From Notospermus geniculatus (taxonomy: Eukaryota > Nemertea > Pilidiophora > Heteronemertea > Lineidae): 64,000 nucleotides of DNA. The notes below the pieces were generated by a model that searched no databases, was not told the origin of the DNA, and was given only the letters and a program-made list of their open reading frames with translations. Both the position numbers and the translations under genes were made by a program. Location of the stretch: assembly GCA_002633025.1 (NCBI GenBank), contig NMRB01000077.1, positions 545,496 to 609,495 of the forward strand. The letters run 5' to 3'. Every line of letters begins with the position of its first letter. Position 1 is the first letter of the stretch. This document shows, piece after piece, positions 19,971 through 31,414 of this stretch.

Positions 19971-20279
19971 TTGGGCCGAGTTTATAAAACACAGCAAAAG
20001 CTTACAAGCCAAAGCCCCAAGGCCAAGCTTTTGCTTGTAAAGGAGAAGCACAAGCCAACGATTTTGACCACAAACATATTCATAATCAATTGCTTAACTA
20101 ATGTCCTTTTCTTATAAAGCCAAGCAAGATTTTCTGTCTGATGAAGCTGATGCTCGCAAGACAAAGCTAATTCTTATAGGGAGTTGCTTGTTCTATGAAG
20201 CAAAAGCAAAATTTTATAAATACCTCTTCAAGAGAAAGCCCAGAAAAAGCAAGTGCTAGTTTTTATAAATTCGGCCCAA
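19971..20279. mobile_element. MITE with TTGGGCCGA ends, duplicated copy
   Basis: Carried along in the tandem duplication from 16746-17054; essentially identical. Confidence 0.8.
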
Positions 20280-21589
20280 TACGTGATTTCAAAGTCGGTT
20301 TTTAGACTTTGTTTTAAAACTAAGTGTAAGACTAAAACCCATGGTTCAACCAAGATTGAAATCACGTTTTGTTTCAGTCTAAAACCAGGTATTGCCGTCT
20401 TATCTCATTTCAAAGCAAGTTTTTTGTTGGTTTTAGCATTAGGCTGGTTTCAAACAAAGACCAAGTTTTAGCTTTAGTTTTAAACACGTTAAACCAAATC
20501 TCAGATTAATGCTGACACTAAAACTAAACCCCCCAAGAAACCAAAAATGAAATCATGTCTGGTTTTAGGTTCAGGTTTAGGTTTGAAACCAGGTTCAGTC
20601 TTATCAGATTTCAAAGTAGGTTTTAGTTCCAGACTAATGCAAGCTGGAAAACCAAGGTGTGGTCTTAAGCCCAGCTTGATGCATTGATCCCCGGAACCGC
20701 CGAAAGGCGGCAGCACAGCACGGCGATGGCTTTTACGGATCACAATTGCAATGTTTTATAGTTCGATTTGGTGTAGGTGATTTAACGATGTCCGTTCACT
20801 ACGATGGGGACCAGTTTGACAGCTGCGATACCTGGAAATGTGACCTACGCCCAGGTAACATGACCTGAGCTACAAGATGGAATGAAAATTTCAGGTCACC
20901 GATACCTGGTTCATGGTGAAATTGATATATAAAAAGTTGAGATTTTGTCTGTCACACTTTTGTTTCTTGAATAACCTGGCTCCGTGGCCAGGTAGAGCAC
21001 TAGTAACAAGTTCGTTCCCTATGTTTATGGCCCTTGGCAACATACTGGCGTCAACAAATTTATTCCACAGGGTCAGCATCATATTGATATTGATATATCA
21101 AAGGGGGTGGAGGAAGAACGAGCCCATGTCCAAAGTGTGAATATTTCAGAAAGTAGACTATTGCTCCGATTTGGATAAAATTCGCAGTGGTGATACGTTA
21201 TAGCAAAAGATTAACACTCACCATGCAGAGAGAACAAAAAACCTAATTATCTAAAACAATGCTTTTTTGAACCTCAACAAAAATAAAGAAATAACTGTTT
21301 TCCCCTCAGAATCGGCATACATGTAAGTATTCAGTCATTGTTTCTCATTAACTTTCCAGTTGAAATCTTCACTTACTTTCAAACAATTACGATAAAACAA
21401 TGATGTTTACTTCAACTTCTAATGGGTGTGCTCAATAGCAGGAATGACAACAACAACCACTTCGGAGGGCTCCAGACTAACCACATGATTGGCTGATCTG
21501 CTGATTGGAAGTTTAGGTCAAGATTGTATTATTGCTGCATGAAGGCGATGATGCAATACATTCACTAAACTTCGATTGATGATAAACGT

Positions 21590-21870
21590 ATGAGACTCGC
21601 AGATGATGACTCTTCTAAAACCGATGCCTCCTCCGCTCCAGTGTTTCCCGAGGTCCTCACGGAGGACAATGTCGAGGACACCTTATATGATCTTATTTCT
21701 GGGGAGAAGATGAAATCTCTAATCATGAGTTTTGTTCATGGCGCCATTGATCTGTTGAAAGACGAACTTACGAAACGTCTTAACGATCAAGTTAGTCGGC
21801 TTGAGGCAGACATTTTCGACACAAAAACAGCAGACGACCGGCTGAATAACGAAATCATTCGTCTTAACAG
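21590..21870 (+). pseudogene. LINE ORF1-like coiled-coil protein start
   Basis: Same start as 18365, but it continues past the duplication border as DDRLNNEIIRLN, extending the coiled coil, until an ambiguous base at 21871 and the next TIR element. This is the better copy. No RNA-recognition or zinc-knuckle region remains. It is probably the 5' part of a LINE ORF1 interrupted by the element at 21872. Confidence 0.5.
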
Positions 21871-21871
21871 N

Positions 21872-22846
21872 GTACACCCTTAATCAAAAGTAAATGCACA
21901 GCTAATAAACTTAAATATTTCCCAAAATCTTCAGCGGAACAACCTTTGCTTTTTACGGCAATTACTTAGGGCATCAAGACACATTTTGAGACCAAAAATA
22001 TCATGAACTTGCATGAGTTGTATTTTTGACAAAAGTTTGAAATTTCCATAAAAAAGTGTGATTTTCAATCGCATATTTTTTAGAAGTGAAACCAACGTCA
22101 CTTTAAAGCCTGTTTGTTTCCCAGCAAAATTATTTTTTCAGATTAAAAAAATTCCGTGGTGAACAGAAGTTACAGAGCATTTTCCAAAATGAATTTCATC
22201 CGGTTTTCCAGTCAAGTCAGGGCTATTCCTTCCGTCTCATTTAGATCTACCCAGCCTGCTGAATATTGTTAATAGGCCTATTCATGACCTAGTCAACAAT
22301 AGTTACTCCTGATGACACTCCATCGAGTAATCCAAGGCCAGGCGGTCTTTTGTGTGAGATGAGTGCCGGTGTCACCTTTCTTAATTCCTCCTTACAATTC
22401 CTTACCAATGAAGGCAGGAGAGCCTACGTAACCTCTTATGGAATTGACGCCATTTACTCACTTGACCTACGATGAATGGGACGTATTATTCCGTGAGCTT
22501 AGTTATGGGACAATAAGGAAAGGTCGACTATAAAATAAGACTTGAACTGTTGACTGGAGTTTCGACTGAAACTTTCGAATAAATTCTTCATAAATACGAC
22601 ATGGAAGCCAATTGAAAATGACGTTGGTTTCACTTCAAAAAATATGCGATTGAAAATCACACTTTTTTATAGAAATTTCGAACTTTTGTCAAAAATACCA
22701 TTCATGCAAGTTCATGATATTTTTGGTCTCAAAATGCGTCTTGATGCCCTAAATAACTGCCGTGAAAAGCAAAGGTTGATCCGCTGAAGATTTTGGGAAA
22801 TATTTAAGTTTATTAGCTGTGCATTTACTTTTGATTAAGGGTGTAC
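21872..22846. mobile_element. 975-bp fold-back element with about 225-bp inverted ends
   Basis: Begins GTACACCCTTAATCAAAAGT and ends with the exact complement at 22846. The two arms of about 225 bp are nearly complementary, surrounding about 500 bp of unique DNA with no ORF. An N at 21871 hides the left target site. A related end occurs at 33839. Confidence 0.88.
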
Positions 22847-22916
22847 CAACCCATGTCTGTTTGACGGATTTGCCGAGAATGGGGTTATTCGGGAAGACCT
22901 TATAGTATGGAAAGTA

Positions 22917-23840
22917 ATGCCTGGCTTTCACTGGCGCTACGAATGTCCCGAATCGCCCCGAATCTGAAAGTTGTCGGGTTCGCAGATAATTCTCAAACGA
23001 TTCTTGCAGTTCCTAAGTGATTCTTAGTTGATTCCTGAACATTCGTACTGTTCGCGTGAGTTTCTGTTTGTCAAAAACTTTCGTGGGAGCGTTCACGAAT
23101 TCCACGACACAAATTCAACTACGAAATACAAATTCAAAGAATCATGTAAGAATTGTACGAATAAGGTACGGCTCACTTACGAATATTCGTGGCCGATTCG
23201 TGATAGATCCGTACTTGATTCATAAATACATTCGGGACATTCGTGCCTGTTTCGGGATGTTTTCGGCGTGGGTCCACAAATTTGATGGAGACACGAATGG
23301 CCAACAATAGCCCAGAATGCAAAAGAATCGACTACGAAGCTGTTACGGACGATAAGAAAGGGTTACGAAGTGTTTACGATCTATACGAATTTGAAATTCC
23401 TATAGATCGTGGTCGATTCGTGACCGTCGCACGAAAGTTTTTGACAAACAAAAACTTTCGTGGCGACTCGACGAACTCACACGAACTGTAGGAATGTTTT
23501 AGGAATCAACCAAGAATCATTTAAGAACTGCAAGAAACGTTTGAGAATTATCTACGAAGCGGACAACTTTCTGATTCGGGACATTCGTAGCGTCAGTGAA
23601 AGTGGGGCATCATGGACCCACGCCGAAAACAGGCAGGAATGTCTCGAATGTATTTACGAATCAAGTACGACTATTCGTAAGTGAGTCGGTACCTTATTCG
23701 CACAATTCTTACACGATTCTTTGAATCCGTACTTGTTTCTTAACCCATTCTTGACATTCGGCATATTTTTCAAGCCGATTAACCACGAATTGGAAAATTT
23801 CAGATTCGGGACATTCGTAGCGTCAGTGAAAGCCAGGCAT
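22917..23840. mobile_element. palindromic element rich in TTCGTA/TACGAA motifs
   Basis: Ends ATGCCTGGCTTTCACTG and CAGTGAAAGCCAGGCAT. Long internal arms are inverted copies of each other (for example CGTGGGTCCA near 23268 and TGGACCCACG near 23615). AAAGT lies next to both ends. The open frames within it are repeat artefacts. Confidence 0.85.
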
Positions 23841-23917
23841 AAAGTCATGATGAATTTGCGCAGTTCGCCGGAAAGTTGATAAAAGACCTCTGACTTCGTT
23901 TCACAAAAATGGCTCTA

Positions 23918-24496
23918 CAGGGTGTTTCAGAAAAAAAACGTGTCATCTCCAAAATGTTCCCTAAAACTAAAACTAAAAATGATTTGGGGCCATAAATTTG
24001 TAGGGACGACGTAGAGTGGTATGTAAATGAATGTTCTTGAAATTTTGACGCTGATTGCTTCATGCATGACTGCACACGAGGCCCTCACCTGAATGGGTTC
24101 AAAACGGTGCAAAACCCAGCTTTGCACTGTGGACAAATGGCACAATGGACAATGCCTTGGCAATTCCATAATGATACACATGCACACATCACCGTAAAAC
24201 AAAACATTTATTGCATTTCTTTCATAAAAAAGGCAATTTTTGCTGGTTTTAACCCTCCATAAAGCGTCCTTCGGCATGAATCCATTGTGCATAGCAGAGT
24301 TGGTTTTTGCACCATTTTCAACCCATTCAGGTAAAGGCCTCTTGTGCAGTCATGCATAAAGCAATCAGAGCAAAAATTTCAAGAGCAGTCATTTACATCC
24401 CACTCTACGTGCCTACAAACTTATAGCCCCAAATCTTTCCGAGTTTTAGTTTTAGGGAACATTTTGGAGATGACACGTTTTTTCTGAAACCCCCTG
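23918..24496. mobile_element. Tc1/mariner-type MITE, TA target, long inverted ends
   Basis: Begins CAGGGTGTTTCAGAAAAAAA, ends TCTGAAACCCCCTG, and is flanked by TA. The inverted arms exceed 150 bp (GTGTCATCTCCAAAATG and complement). No transposase. Confidence 0.88.
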
Positions 24497-24980
24497 TAGA
24501 GCTAAAACTACTGGCCCGAATTACAAAACTACTTGGGAACCTCTACGCCCGCCCAAATGGTATTTATTCGTGACCCTAGTAAAAACCCTATTGTTCAATT
24601 TGGTCAATCAACGCCAAGCTCGACGGCGGTGAAGGGCCTGTCACACTTAAGTAGTTCTCAAAACGTCCTGCCCGTCCTTAAAAAATCGTAAAACGGGCTC
24701 GAACGTGTATAACCCTTGGCAAAATAATGCATCGTTATTCTGGAGCACCCTTCCCGGCCATGAAGTTCGTAAAAAGAATGTAAAAAGTTGCCACTACGTC
24801 CACTTTGTTCGCACACAGTTTGAGCCCGTTCGGCAATATTTTCAAGAACGTACTGAGAACTAGCTCAGTGTGATTGGGGTATGAAGTGTGAATAGTTGAG
24901 GTCAGTGCAGTTGATGACTACATGTAGTGTTGATTTCAAAATGCTCGAGATCAATCATTCTCTACTAAACATGCTAAAAA

Positions 24981-25316
24981 TAGCTAAGGTTACACCTGTT
25001 TTCCAGACCCGTGTCAAACCCACGAAAATCCTGGCAAGAGGTCACACCACTACATTGTAGTGAAGTAGCCCGACGACAGTTGCGCTGCATGCACGGACTC
25101 TTCGGTCATTTCTGTATTGGCACAAATTGCTGGAGGCGCGAAAACGACGCCACTTAATGGCTGCGCCACCTGCCGCCGTGCGAAAAATAACGATAACACG
25201 GGGATTTCGAAAAGCACGGCGAGATTGCCGTGTTTGAGAAACCCGTGTTTTCCGTGTTTTTGAAGCCGGGTGTCAAAAAACCCGGGGGTTTCTATGTAGT
25301 GTAACCACGGCTAATG
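24981..25316. mobile_element. MITE with GTTACAC ends, relative of 39755-40212
   Basis: Left TAGCTAAGGTTACACC and right GTAGTGTAACCACGGCTA enclose palindromic ACCCGTGT/ACACGGGT segments. The right end TTTCTATGTAGTGTAACCAC is shared with the element ending at 40212. Confidence 0.7.
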
Positions 25317-25595
25317 GCTCATGATGACACTTTTGTTACGCAATCTGTCCAGTCCTGGCCAAACCTACCCACGTGAGTGGAACTCAAAGAAGAATAATGA
25401 AAAAAAAATTGTTTATTTCACAAATCATCAATAGAAATCTGACCATTGGACTGTTTCAATAGCCAGTTATGGACTTCAATAGTCCCACATTGTTAGGTCT
25501 TTTGAAGAGTATGGGCATACAGGTATAAGTGGGCGTAATCACAGGATATGATGAATATGAATTGACTGGCTGGGGTGGAGCACTCTGGTCTTAAA
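25317..25595. other. no gene
   Basis: Short unremarkable stretch before the 5'-truncated LINE; I see no element ends here. Confidence 0.35.
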
Positions 25596-25998
25596 TTTCC
25601 TGGCAGCTCATTAATGACGTCATCAATGGCTCTAACAAAACCTCGCGTGACATCGAATGCATTCTTATTGATGGTGTGGAAGTCCGTGACAAACAATCCA
25701 TCGCCAATAACTTGAATGAATTCTTCTCTTCAATCGGATCCAAGCTTGCGTCAGGAATCCGACCGTCGTCTAAATCCTTTGGTACCTACCTCACCAATCC
25801 ACAACCTAGACACTTCTCCTTTAAACCAGTTGACGAAAACATCTTACTTAAAATCATTGCTGGTTTAAAACCGAACTGCAGTCCCGGGTTTGATGGCCTC
25901 TCATCTAAACTTTTGCAGGCCATCAAACACGAAATATCTGGTCCCTTGACCCTCCTTATCAATCAATGTTTTACATCAGGCATATTCCCAGACAAATA
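25596..25998 (+). pseudogene. LINE ORF2 fragment before the RT palm
   Basis: The frame reads LINDVINGSNK, then NEFFSSIGSKLA, then GLKPNCSPGFDGLSSKLL, the segment that precedes the reverse transcriptase motifs in CR1/Jockey-type LINEs. It stops where foreign sequence begins at about 26000. The RT frame continues at 26163-26255 (VVPLFKKGD, NYRPISLL). Confidence 0.85.
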
Positions 25999-26255
25999 GG
26001 GAACCCCGATCACGCAGACCACGCGAGAATATACGCGTGGTTTTGAACTGATAGTACACCAATGCCACCTATTATTCATGACGATCCGCATCTCTCGAAC
26101 AATGGGCCTAGGTCAACGCTAGGTGTCTCGTCTGCTCTATCAGTAGTCATCACGTGACCAACTGGCGCTCCCCATTGAAACTCGCAAAAGTAGTCCCCTT
26201 ATTCAAGAAAGGAGATAAGTCTCTCATGACCAATTATCGGCCAATCTCCCTCTTA

Positions 26256-26591
26256 AAGTGTTTTTCACATTGAACTGGCCAAAGGTACTTGGCTGACCTC
26301 TTGTCACTAAACTGTAATGGTATGATGACAAATAATAATGTTGCACAACCCTCGGCAGCCAGTGTCATGGTTGACCAGCTTTGGCTGATACCATGAAAGA
26401 GCTATAATCTGTTTTCAACCCAGTGTTGTGCAACACCACTACCTCTTGGTAAATGTGATCTGGTCATGAAAGAGCTATAATCTGTTTTCAACCCAGTGTT
26501 GTGCAACACCACTACCTCTTGGTAAATGTGATCTGGTCACATTCCTGAGTTCAACTAAGTACCTTTGGCCAGTTCAATGTGAAAAACACTT
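26256..26591. mobile_element. TA-targeting MITE inserted in the LINE reverse transcriptase
   Basis: Ends AAGTGTTTTTCACATTG and complement CAATGTGAAAAACACTT, flanked by TA. The terminal repeat is about 35 bp. Removing it rejoins RPISLL to PILSKIFERI in frame. The inside holds two exact copies of a 74-bp unit (26391-26464, 26465-26538). Confidence 0.9.
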
Positions 26592-27596
26592 TACCTATAC
26601 TCTCGAAAATTTTCGAGCGGATAATGCATGACCAACTGACTGATTATTTTAATCTCCACAATTTGTTCCATCCTAACCAATACGGTTTCAGAAAAGGACA
26701 TTCTACCGAGCTGGCCGCGGCCCACCTTGTTGACCATGTGGTCAGCAGGATGGACGGCGGTCAGCTTCCTGTTGGTGTTTTCATGGATCTTTCTAAAGCC
26801 TTTGACACCCTTGACCATGAAATTCTTCTGCACAAATTAGGCCATTATGGACTAGACTACTCTGCGCTTACATTGCTATTAAAGTCCTACCTTTCCTCCC
26901 GCCAACAATTTGTTGACCTTGACGGGACTCGGTCCAACATGAACTCTCTTTCTACCGGCGTTCCTCAAGGATCTATCCTTGGACCTCTACTATTTATAAT
27001 TTACATCAATGACTTACCCACTGTAAGCGACGTTCCTGAAAGTATTCTGTATGCTGATGACACAACACTCATTTTCTCTCTGGACAGGTCACTTACCGCA
27101 TCCCAAACCGCAAGCCTCATCAACTCTGAACTTGATAAATTCAACGACTGGTTTTTGGCCAACAAACTCTCCCTCAACATCGACAAAACGAAATTCATGC
27201 CTTTTCGCCGAAAGCAATCCAATATATCACCCCTTAAAATTAGTATTGATAATACGACCATTGAGATGGTGATGTCGTTCAATTTTCTTGGGCTTATACT
27301 TAATAATGAATTAACTTGGCACGACCATGTATCCCACATCGCTATAAAAATATCGAAGTCTGTCGGCATCATAAATAAATTAAAATCTGTTTTCCCAAAA
27401 TCTGTACTCCTTACCCTTTACTACTCCCTCGTCTTGTCGCATATCAACTCCCACATACTACTCTGGGGCCATAAACACGACATAATTTTTAAACTCCAAA
27501 AGAAAGCGACCAGATTAATATCAGGAGCTCATTATCTCGCTCATACTTCCCCTCTCTTTAAGCATTTGAACCTAATTGATCTCCCTGGTCTCAATG
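26592..27596 (+). pseudogene. LINE reverse transcriptase domain
   Basis: Contains the RT motifs in order: GFRKGHSTELA, FMDLSKAFDTLDH, GVPQGSILGPLLF, ILYADDTTL (catalytic YADD) and the thumb FLGLILNNELTW. The catalytic Asp residues are intact. The frame leaves the LINE at 27597, where a MITE begins, so the last roughly 35 codons of the long ORF (to 27700) are MITE sequence. Confidence 0.92.
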
Positions 27597-28148
27597 GGCC
27601 TTTTTACACGGTGCTGGTTCGAGGAAACCTACCTCCACCCTCCTCGGGCGGGTTCGGTTCAGAATGGATTGATCGCTTTTACACGGTGCGGGTTGAGTAA
27701 CCCGCCTCGATCTAGTTCGAGGTCGGTTCGTTCAAATGCGTGCCACTAGATGGCGTGTATCAACATTTACAGTTATCGCAAGTACGAAATATCCCAAAAA
27801 TAATCACTAAAAGTCGATACACTATGCTTCTAACAACATGAGCAGTGCTTGAGAAATTTCGTGCGTGATTTCTTCACAGGTAACTTAAAGCAAATGCGCC
27901 AGTGATGCCATTCCTGTAGCGTGCTCAATCCCGCACGAGGCCGGTGGAGGTCGGTTCGCTTTTACACGAGAGAATAACCAGCCTGAACCTACCTCCACCT
28001 ACCTCCACCTTCCCGAGACTCACGCGGCGAACTGAACTGGCCCGAGGAAGGTGGAGGTCAGTTGTTTCGCTTTTACACGGGGAAAAATAACCGAACCCTC
28101 CTCGATCTAGTCTCGATCCGGAACGCACCGGCACCGTGTAAAAAGGCC
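27597..28148. mobile_element. MITE with GGCCTTTTTACACGGTGC ends, copy 1
   Basis: Left GGCCTTTTTACACGGTGC and right GCACCGTGTAAAAAGGCC are complementary. The interior repeats CCTACCTCCACC and its complement. A second copy lies at 31517-32008. Length 552 bp; non-coding. Confidence 0.88.
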
Positions 28149-28500
28149 TTATGACATCTCGCTCGCAAAATTTTACCACAAGTTTGTTAATAATCGTTTG
28201 CCCGCATATTTTATCTCAGCATTTCATCTTCCTACGCTCGGTAATGACCATAACTATTATACTCGGAATCAGAATAGGCTTGCCTTTCCAGTTCACCATC
28301 ACACTTTTGTTGAATTTCATTACAAATATCAAGTTGTCAAGCTTGTAAATAGTCTGCCTACACCAATCACCGATAAGTTCTCCACTCACAGTCTGCACGG
28401 TTTTGTTTTATATTTTAAAAAGCATTTGGTCAATAACTACACCACTGTCTGTAATATAAGTAATTGTTTACTCTGTACTCTTCTTGCTCCCCGTGTTTAA
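28149..28500 (+). pseudogene. LINE ORF2 C-terminus
   Basis: After the MITE the LINE continues with YYTRNQNRLAFPVHHH and VVKLVNSLPTPIT, the conserved C-terminal block of CR1/L2-like ORF2 proteins. It ends with a TAA at 28498-28500. Confidence 0.85.
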
Positions 28501-28709
28501 ACTCTTGTCATTGTCGCTGCACACCTGAATCTGTTTTCTTAAATGCGCACTGTCTTATCTCTTAATTTGTCTTATGTTCTAGGTGGCCTGTGCGTCAGCG
28601 GCCTTCTGGCCTTTGCTCAGGTCTCCTGACCATGTATATTTACTTATTACATTTTCAGTTTGCATCTCCTATATTTAGTTTATTAACATGTGTATCTTTA
28701 TGTTATATA

Positions 28710-28990
28710 CTCTAGATCCATCTCTAAGAGACCAACAAAGAAACCTCAGTAAAGCCAACCCTGTTGATTATTATTCATAAAATGGGCATGGCCGGGTGGT
28801 CATTCATAGAAAAACATACTTGGGTCAGCAAGCACTGATCATTCCTCAGATTCACCTAACCTTGACGTCTGGAAATGGATAAGTTTGGTTATCCAACCAG
28901 AGAAAAGTAGGCCTGTCATTCACCAAGAAATAATTATGAATTCACCAAAAAGGGGTGGAGTCTCTTGGTCTCTTACAGATGGATCTAGAG
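28710..28990. mobile_element. TA-targeting MITE in the LINE 3' UTR
   Basis: Ends CTCTAGATCCATCT and AGATGGATCTAGAG, flanked by TA on both sides; 281 bp. Inner AAGAGACCAA and TTGGTCTCTT also pair. Confidence 0.88.
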
Positions 28991-29089
28991 TATATTTGTA
29001 CATTGCACATTTCATTTTGGCTATGGTCAAATAAACGGATTATCTATCTATCTCATCTTGTCATTTCCCACATGCTTCTTTTTCCTCAG

Positions 29090-29215
29090 GCGGAAGCACG
29101 ACGAAATGTGGCCCCGGCGAATACTTCAAACTGTCAATTTCAGCGTGTCGTCCACGTCCACGTCCCAATCCCTGTGTATTAACTCGCACCGGCTGCGATG
29201 ATTCAGGAGACAAAG
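29090..29215 (+). CDS. exon for TNF-receptor-type cysteine-rich domain (diverged copy)
   Basis: The pyrimidine-rich acceptor CTTCTTTTTCCTCAG precedes the exon and AAAG|GTAAT follows it. It is 126 bp and phase 1-1. In frame it reads KCGPGEYFKLSISAC, then a Pro/Arg-rich stretch and PCVLTRTGC. The start C-x2-GEYF-x2-SIS-x-C matches the exon at 38654-38773 in spacing and residues, so they are probably related exons of one gene or of two tandem genes. Two of the six cysteines seen in the other exon are replaced here. The LINE ending just upstream sits in the intron. Tentatively an extracellular receptor domain. Confidence 0.6.
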
Positions 29216-29356
29216 GTAATATATTACATTGTACAAAGAATGTGTTTAGATGGCGAATTTCAAAATTAACTTCAATTATTATGCCGTGAAACCGTTTTCG
29301 TTTTTCCTTCACACCCGTAATCTGTAATAATCGAATGTGCAACAATAAAACATCTG
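29216..29356. other. intron or intergenic DNA
   Basis: No element is recognised. It starts with a plausible splice donor and ends with the CTG target duplication of the next element. Confidence 0.35.
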
Positions 29357-29494
29357 GGGTAGCGAGCATAAAGGGGTCGTAACCCTACGTCAGGTCTAAC
29401 CCAGACGTAGTGCTTGTCGAGGATAGGGCATCGACCAGCACTACGCCTGGCTTAGGCCTGACGTAGGGTTACGACCCCTTTATGCTCGCTACCC
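29357..29494. mobile_element. Harbinger-like element, 138-bp deletion derivative
   Basis: Same ends as the elements at 12029 and 12641 (GGGTAGCGAGCATAAAGG), flanked by CTG at 29354-29356 and 29495-29497. Only about 70 bp from each end remain. It shows that the family keeps the CTG target at a third site. Confidence 0.9.
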
Positions 29495-29604
29495 CTGAAG
29501 TCTAAAATTTCCCTGATCTTTTCTTTGAGACAATAGTTTAAGGGAAATTTTACACTTAAGATGCTTTATGCATGCGCCCCCAAGCTCCATATTCATTAAA
29601 GTTC

Positions 29605-29740
29605 TTGGGCCGTATTAAAAAAGGGTGATCATCGCGAGATTAAGACTTACGCGACCGTATAACTTCACTAAATGCACACAATTTCACCATGCATTTGACG
29701 AAGTTAGACGAAGTCTTAAACCCCCTTTTTGAATAGGGCC
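29605..29740. mobile_element. short inverted-repeat element
   Basis: GGGCCGTATTAAAAAAGGG at the left is mirrored by CCCCCTTTTTGAATAGGGCC at the right. Inner CGAGATTAAGACTT and GAAGTCTTAA also pair partly. Probably a small MITE. Confidence 0.55.
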
Positions 29741-29824
29741 CCTTAAGTCCAAGTATGAGACTTGTCCATTGTTGAACACAAAGGATAAGTATCACATTTT
29801 GACTTAAGTGTGTTCATGAATATT

Positions 29825-29968
29825 AGGGAGGTTGAGATCAGCGACTTATCACGGATTCTTATACGTATACGGATCGAAATGTACACACTCAAAATTTGTC
29901 CTCGTTGTACAGAATTCTATCCGTATACGTATAAGGATCCGATATAAGTCGCTAATCTCAACCTCCCT
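29825..29968. mobile_element. short MITE, AGGGAGGTTGAGATCA family, copy 2
   Basis: Ends AGGGAGGTTGAGATCAGCGA and the complement ending CAACCTCCCT, flanked by ATT. The interior has mirrored TATACGTATACGGAT motifs as in 14105-14270. Confidence 0.85.
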
Positions 29969-30444
29969 ATTATATGGACCCAGATCTGCCTGATCGCAGG
30001 TTGTTCGTGACCACTCTTACTGAGTTGTACATGTGTAGCCCGTCACATCAAACCAGGTATTAAGTCGCTCTGAAGTTGACAGGCAGCTTGAGACCAATGT
30101 TTCTTCGGTTTCAGTAGGCGTAGGCTCATTGTCTGTCTTTTGTAAAATCTGAGCGATTACATTTCTTCCTTTATCCCCTGGTAGGAGTTATTTTGGTTCA
30201 TATTCTTGTGCGATTTGATGGGTCACATTTATGTCCCCAATGTGAAAGGCGCATAATTTTTTATCCCCACAGGTCATCGGTAGGAAAGATATGACCCGCG
30301 ACGCGACATCATTACATTTTAACTGTTGACTTTGTGTCACAAAAAAACGACATGTACATGTACATTTTTCACGCCAGAAATAAATGGAAATAACATTGGA
30401 AGAAAGGAACTTTGGTCACTTTGCTCGCAGCGCCACCTGACTAA
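29969..30444. other. no recognisable gene
   Basis: Unique-looking DNA without coding or element signals; it could be intron of the receptor-like gene. Confidence 0.35.
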
Positions 30445-30688
30445 AGCCTAGTTTATACTTCGACGCAAGACCATCGGCGTCCGACGCCCGATCAAATCTG
30501 GACGCCGACTTCCCGGAATTGATTCATAGTCCAGCGTACTTCGGCGACGGCGGCCCGTTATGAAATGACTCAAGTAATAACAGCCTCGCGATCGGACGCC
30601 GACCAAACCGCACGACGTGGTCGGCGTCGAACGCAAGAACGCGCGTCGGTCGCCGGCGATGGTCGTGCGTCGAAGTATAAACTAGGCT
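30445..30688. mobile_element. MITE, TAA target duplication
   Basis: Ends AGCCTAGTTTATACTTCGAC and the complement GTCGAAGTATAAACTAGGCT, flanked by TAA. GC-rich interior with mirrored CGGCGTCCGACG motifs. About 244 bp, Tourist-like. Confidence 0.85.
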
Positions 30689-31058
30689 TAATGGAGAATA
30701 CAGTGGCGGCATCAATTAGGCCGGTAGTCTGTCGTGTTCTGGAGATGCTTTGAAAATGTCTTATGGTTGTTTGCATTTCTCTTGACCACCACCGTGGCGT
30801 GGTGGTCTTTTTTTAAAGCTAGTATGTCCAGTTTTTGTTCATTCACGTCAGCTTTAACTAAAATGCATGACAACTCATGCAAATTCAGATCTAAGTACAT
30901 ATAGTTAACACGTTAACAAATTCAAACGATTGGAGATCCACTTAACTAACAGAGTAGGCCTACTACTGCAGTTGAGTTACTAAAATGATGCGATTTGTGC
31001 ATTAGTCTAATCGGAAGATATATAGTGCCTGTGCTGAAAAAATCTTTGTAAGGCCTAA
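30689..31058. other. no recognisable gene
   Basis: Short unassigned stretch. A minor hairpin CCACCACCGTGGCGTGGTGG lies at 30786-30805. Confidence 0.35.
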
Positions 31059-31411
31059 AGCCTCGCTTATGTCGCCCTACGCTGTGATAGAAATAGCGTC
31101 AACAAGTTGCAACTGATAACTTATGTCACCACCGATTAGAAAAATACCGATCGGTCGCAACTACCTGGAACTAGTTTATCGCCGTCTTTTGAGTGCTTAT
31201 GTCGACACTGATTTCTTTTGATTTTAAGTAAAACGTGCTGAAGTTGAACACGTGCGATTTTCTGCATCTGGATATTTGTAGTTTGCAACTAGTTACTCGC
31301 TGACGCCCGAGAGCTTATGTCACCTAGTAGTTGTGACTGATTAGTTCCGACGCGCCGATTATCAGTTGCCAACTAGTTCTGACTGTACGTAAGGGCGACA
31401 TAAGCGAGGCT
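31059..31411. mobile_element. palindromic MITE, AGCCTCGCTTATGTCGCCC family, copy 1
   Basis: Starts AGCCTCGCTTATGTCGCCC and ends GGGCGACATAAGCGAGGCT. TTA separates it from copy 2. The interior has GTTGCAACT and CTAGTT motifs. 353 bp. Confidence 0.85.
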
Positions 31412-31414
31412 TTA

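Larger units (their letters stand above)
18612..21836. repeat. 2,433-bp tandem duplication, second unit, containing a 785-bp insertion
   Basis: The second unit matches 16179-18611 with an offset of 2,433 before 18703 and 3,225 after 19489. The difference, 792, equals the 785-bp inserted element plus its 7-bp target duplication. The insertion therefore happened after the duplication. Confidence 0.92.
25596..29062 (+). mobile_element. LINE (CR1/L2/Jockey-type), 5' truncated, with nested MITEs
   Basis: Pieces of one ORF2 are spread over 25596-25998, 26163-26255, 26592-27596 and 28149-28500, followed by a 3' UTR and an (ATCT)-type tail near 29040-29056. The endonuclease is missing, so the copy is 5' truncated. 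Four insertions break it (about 26000-26162, 26256-26591, 27597-28148, 28710-28990). The tail ends about 30 bp before the acceptor of the BCMA-like exon at 29090. Confidence 0.88.
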
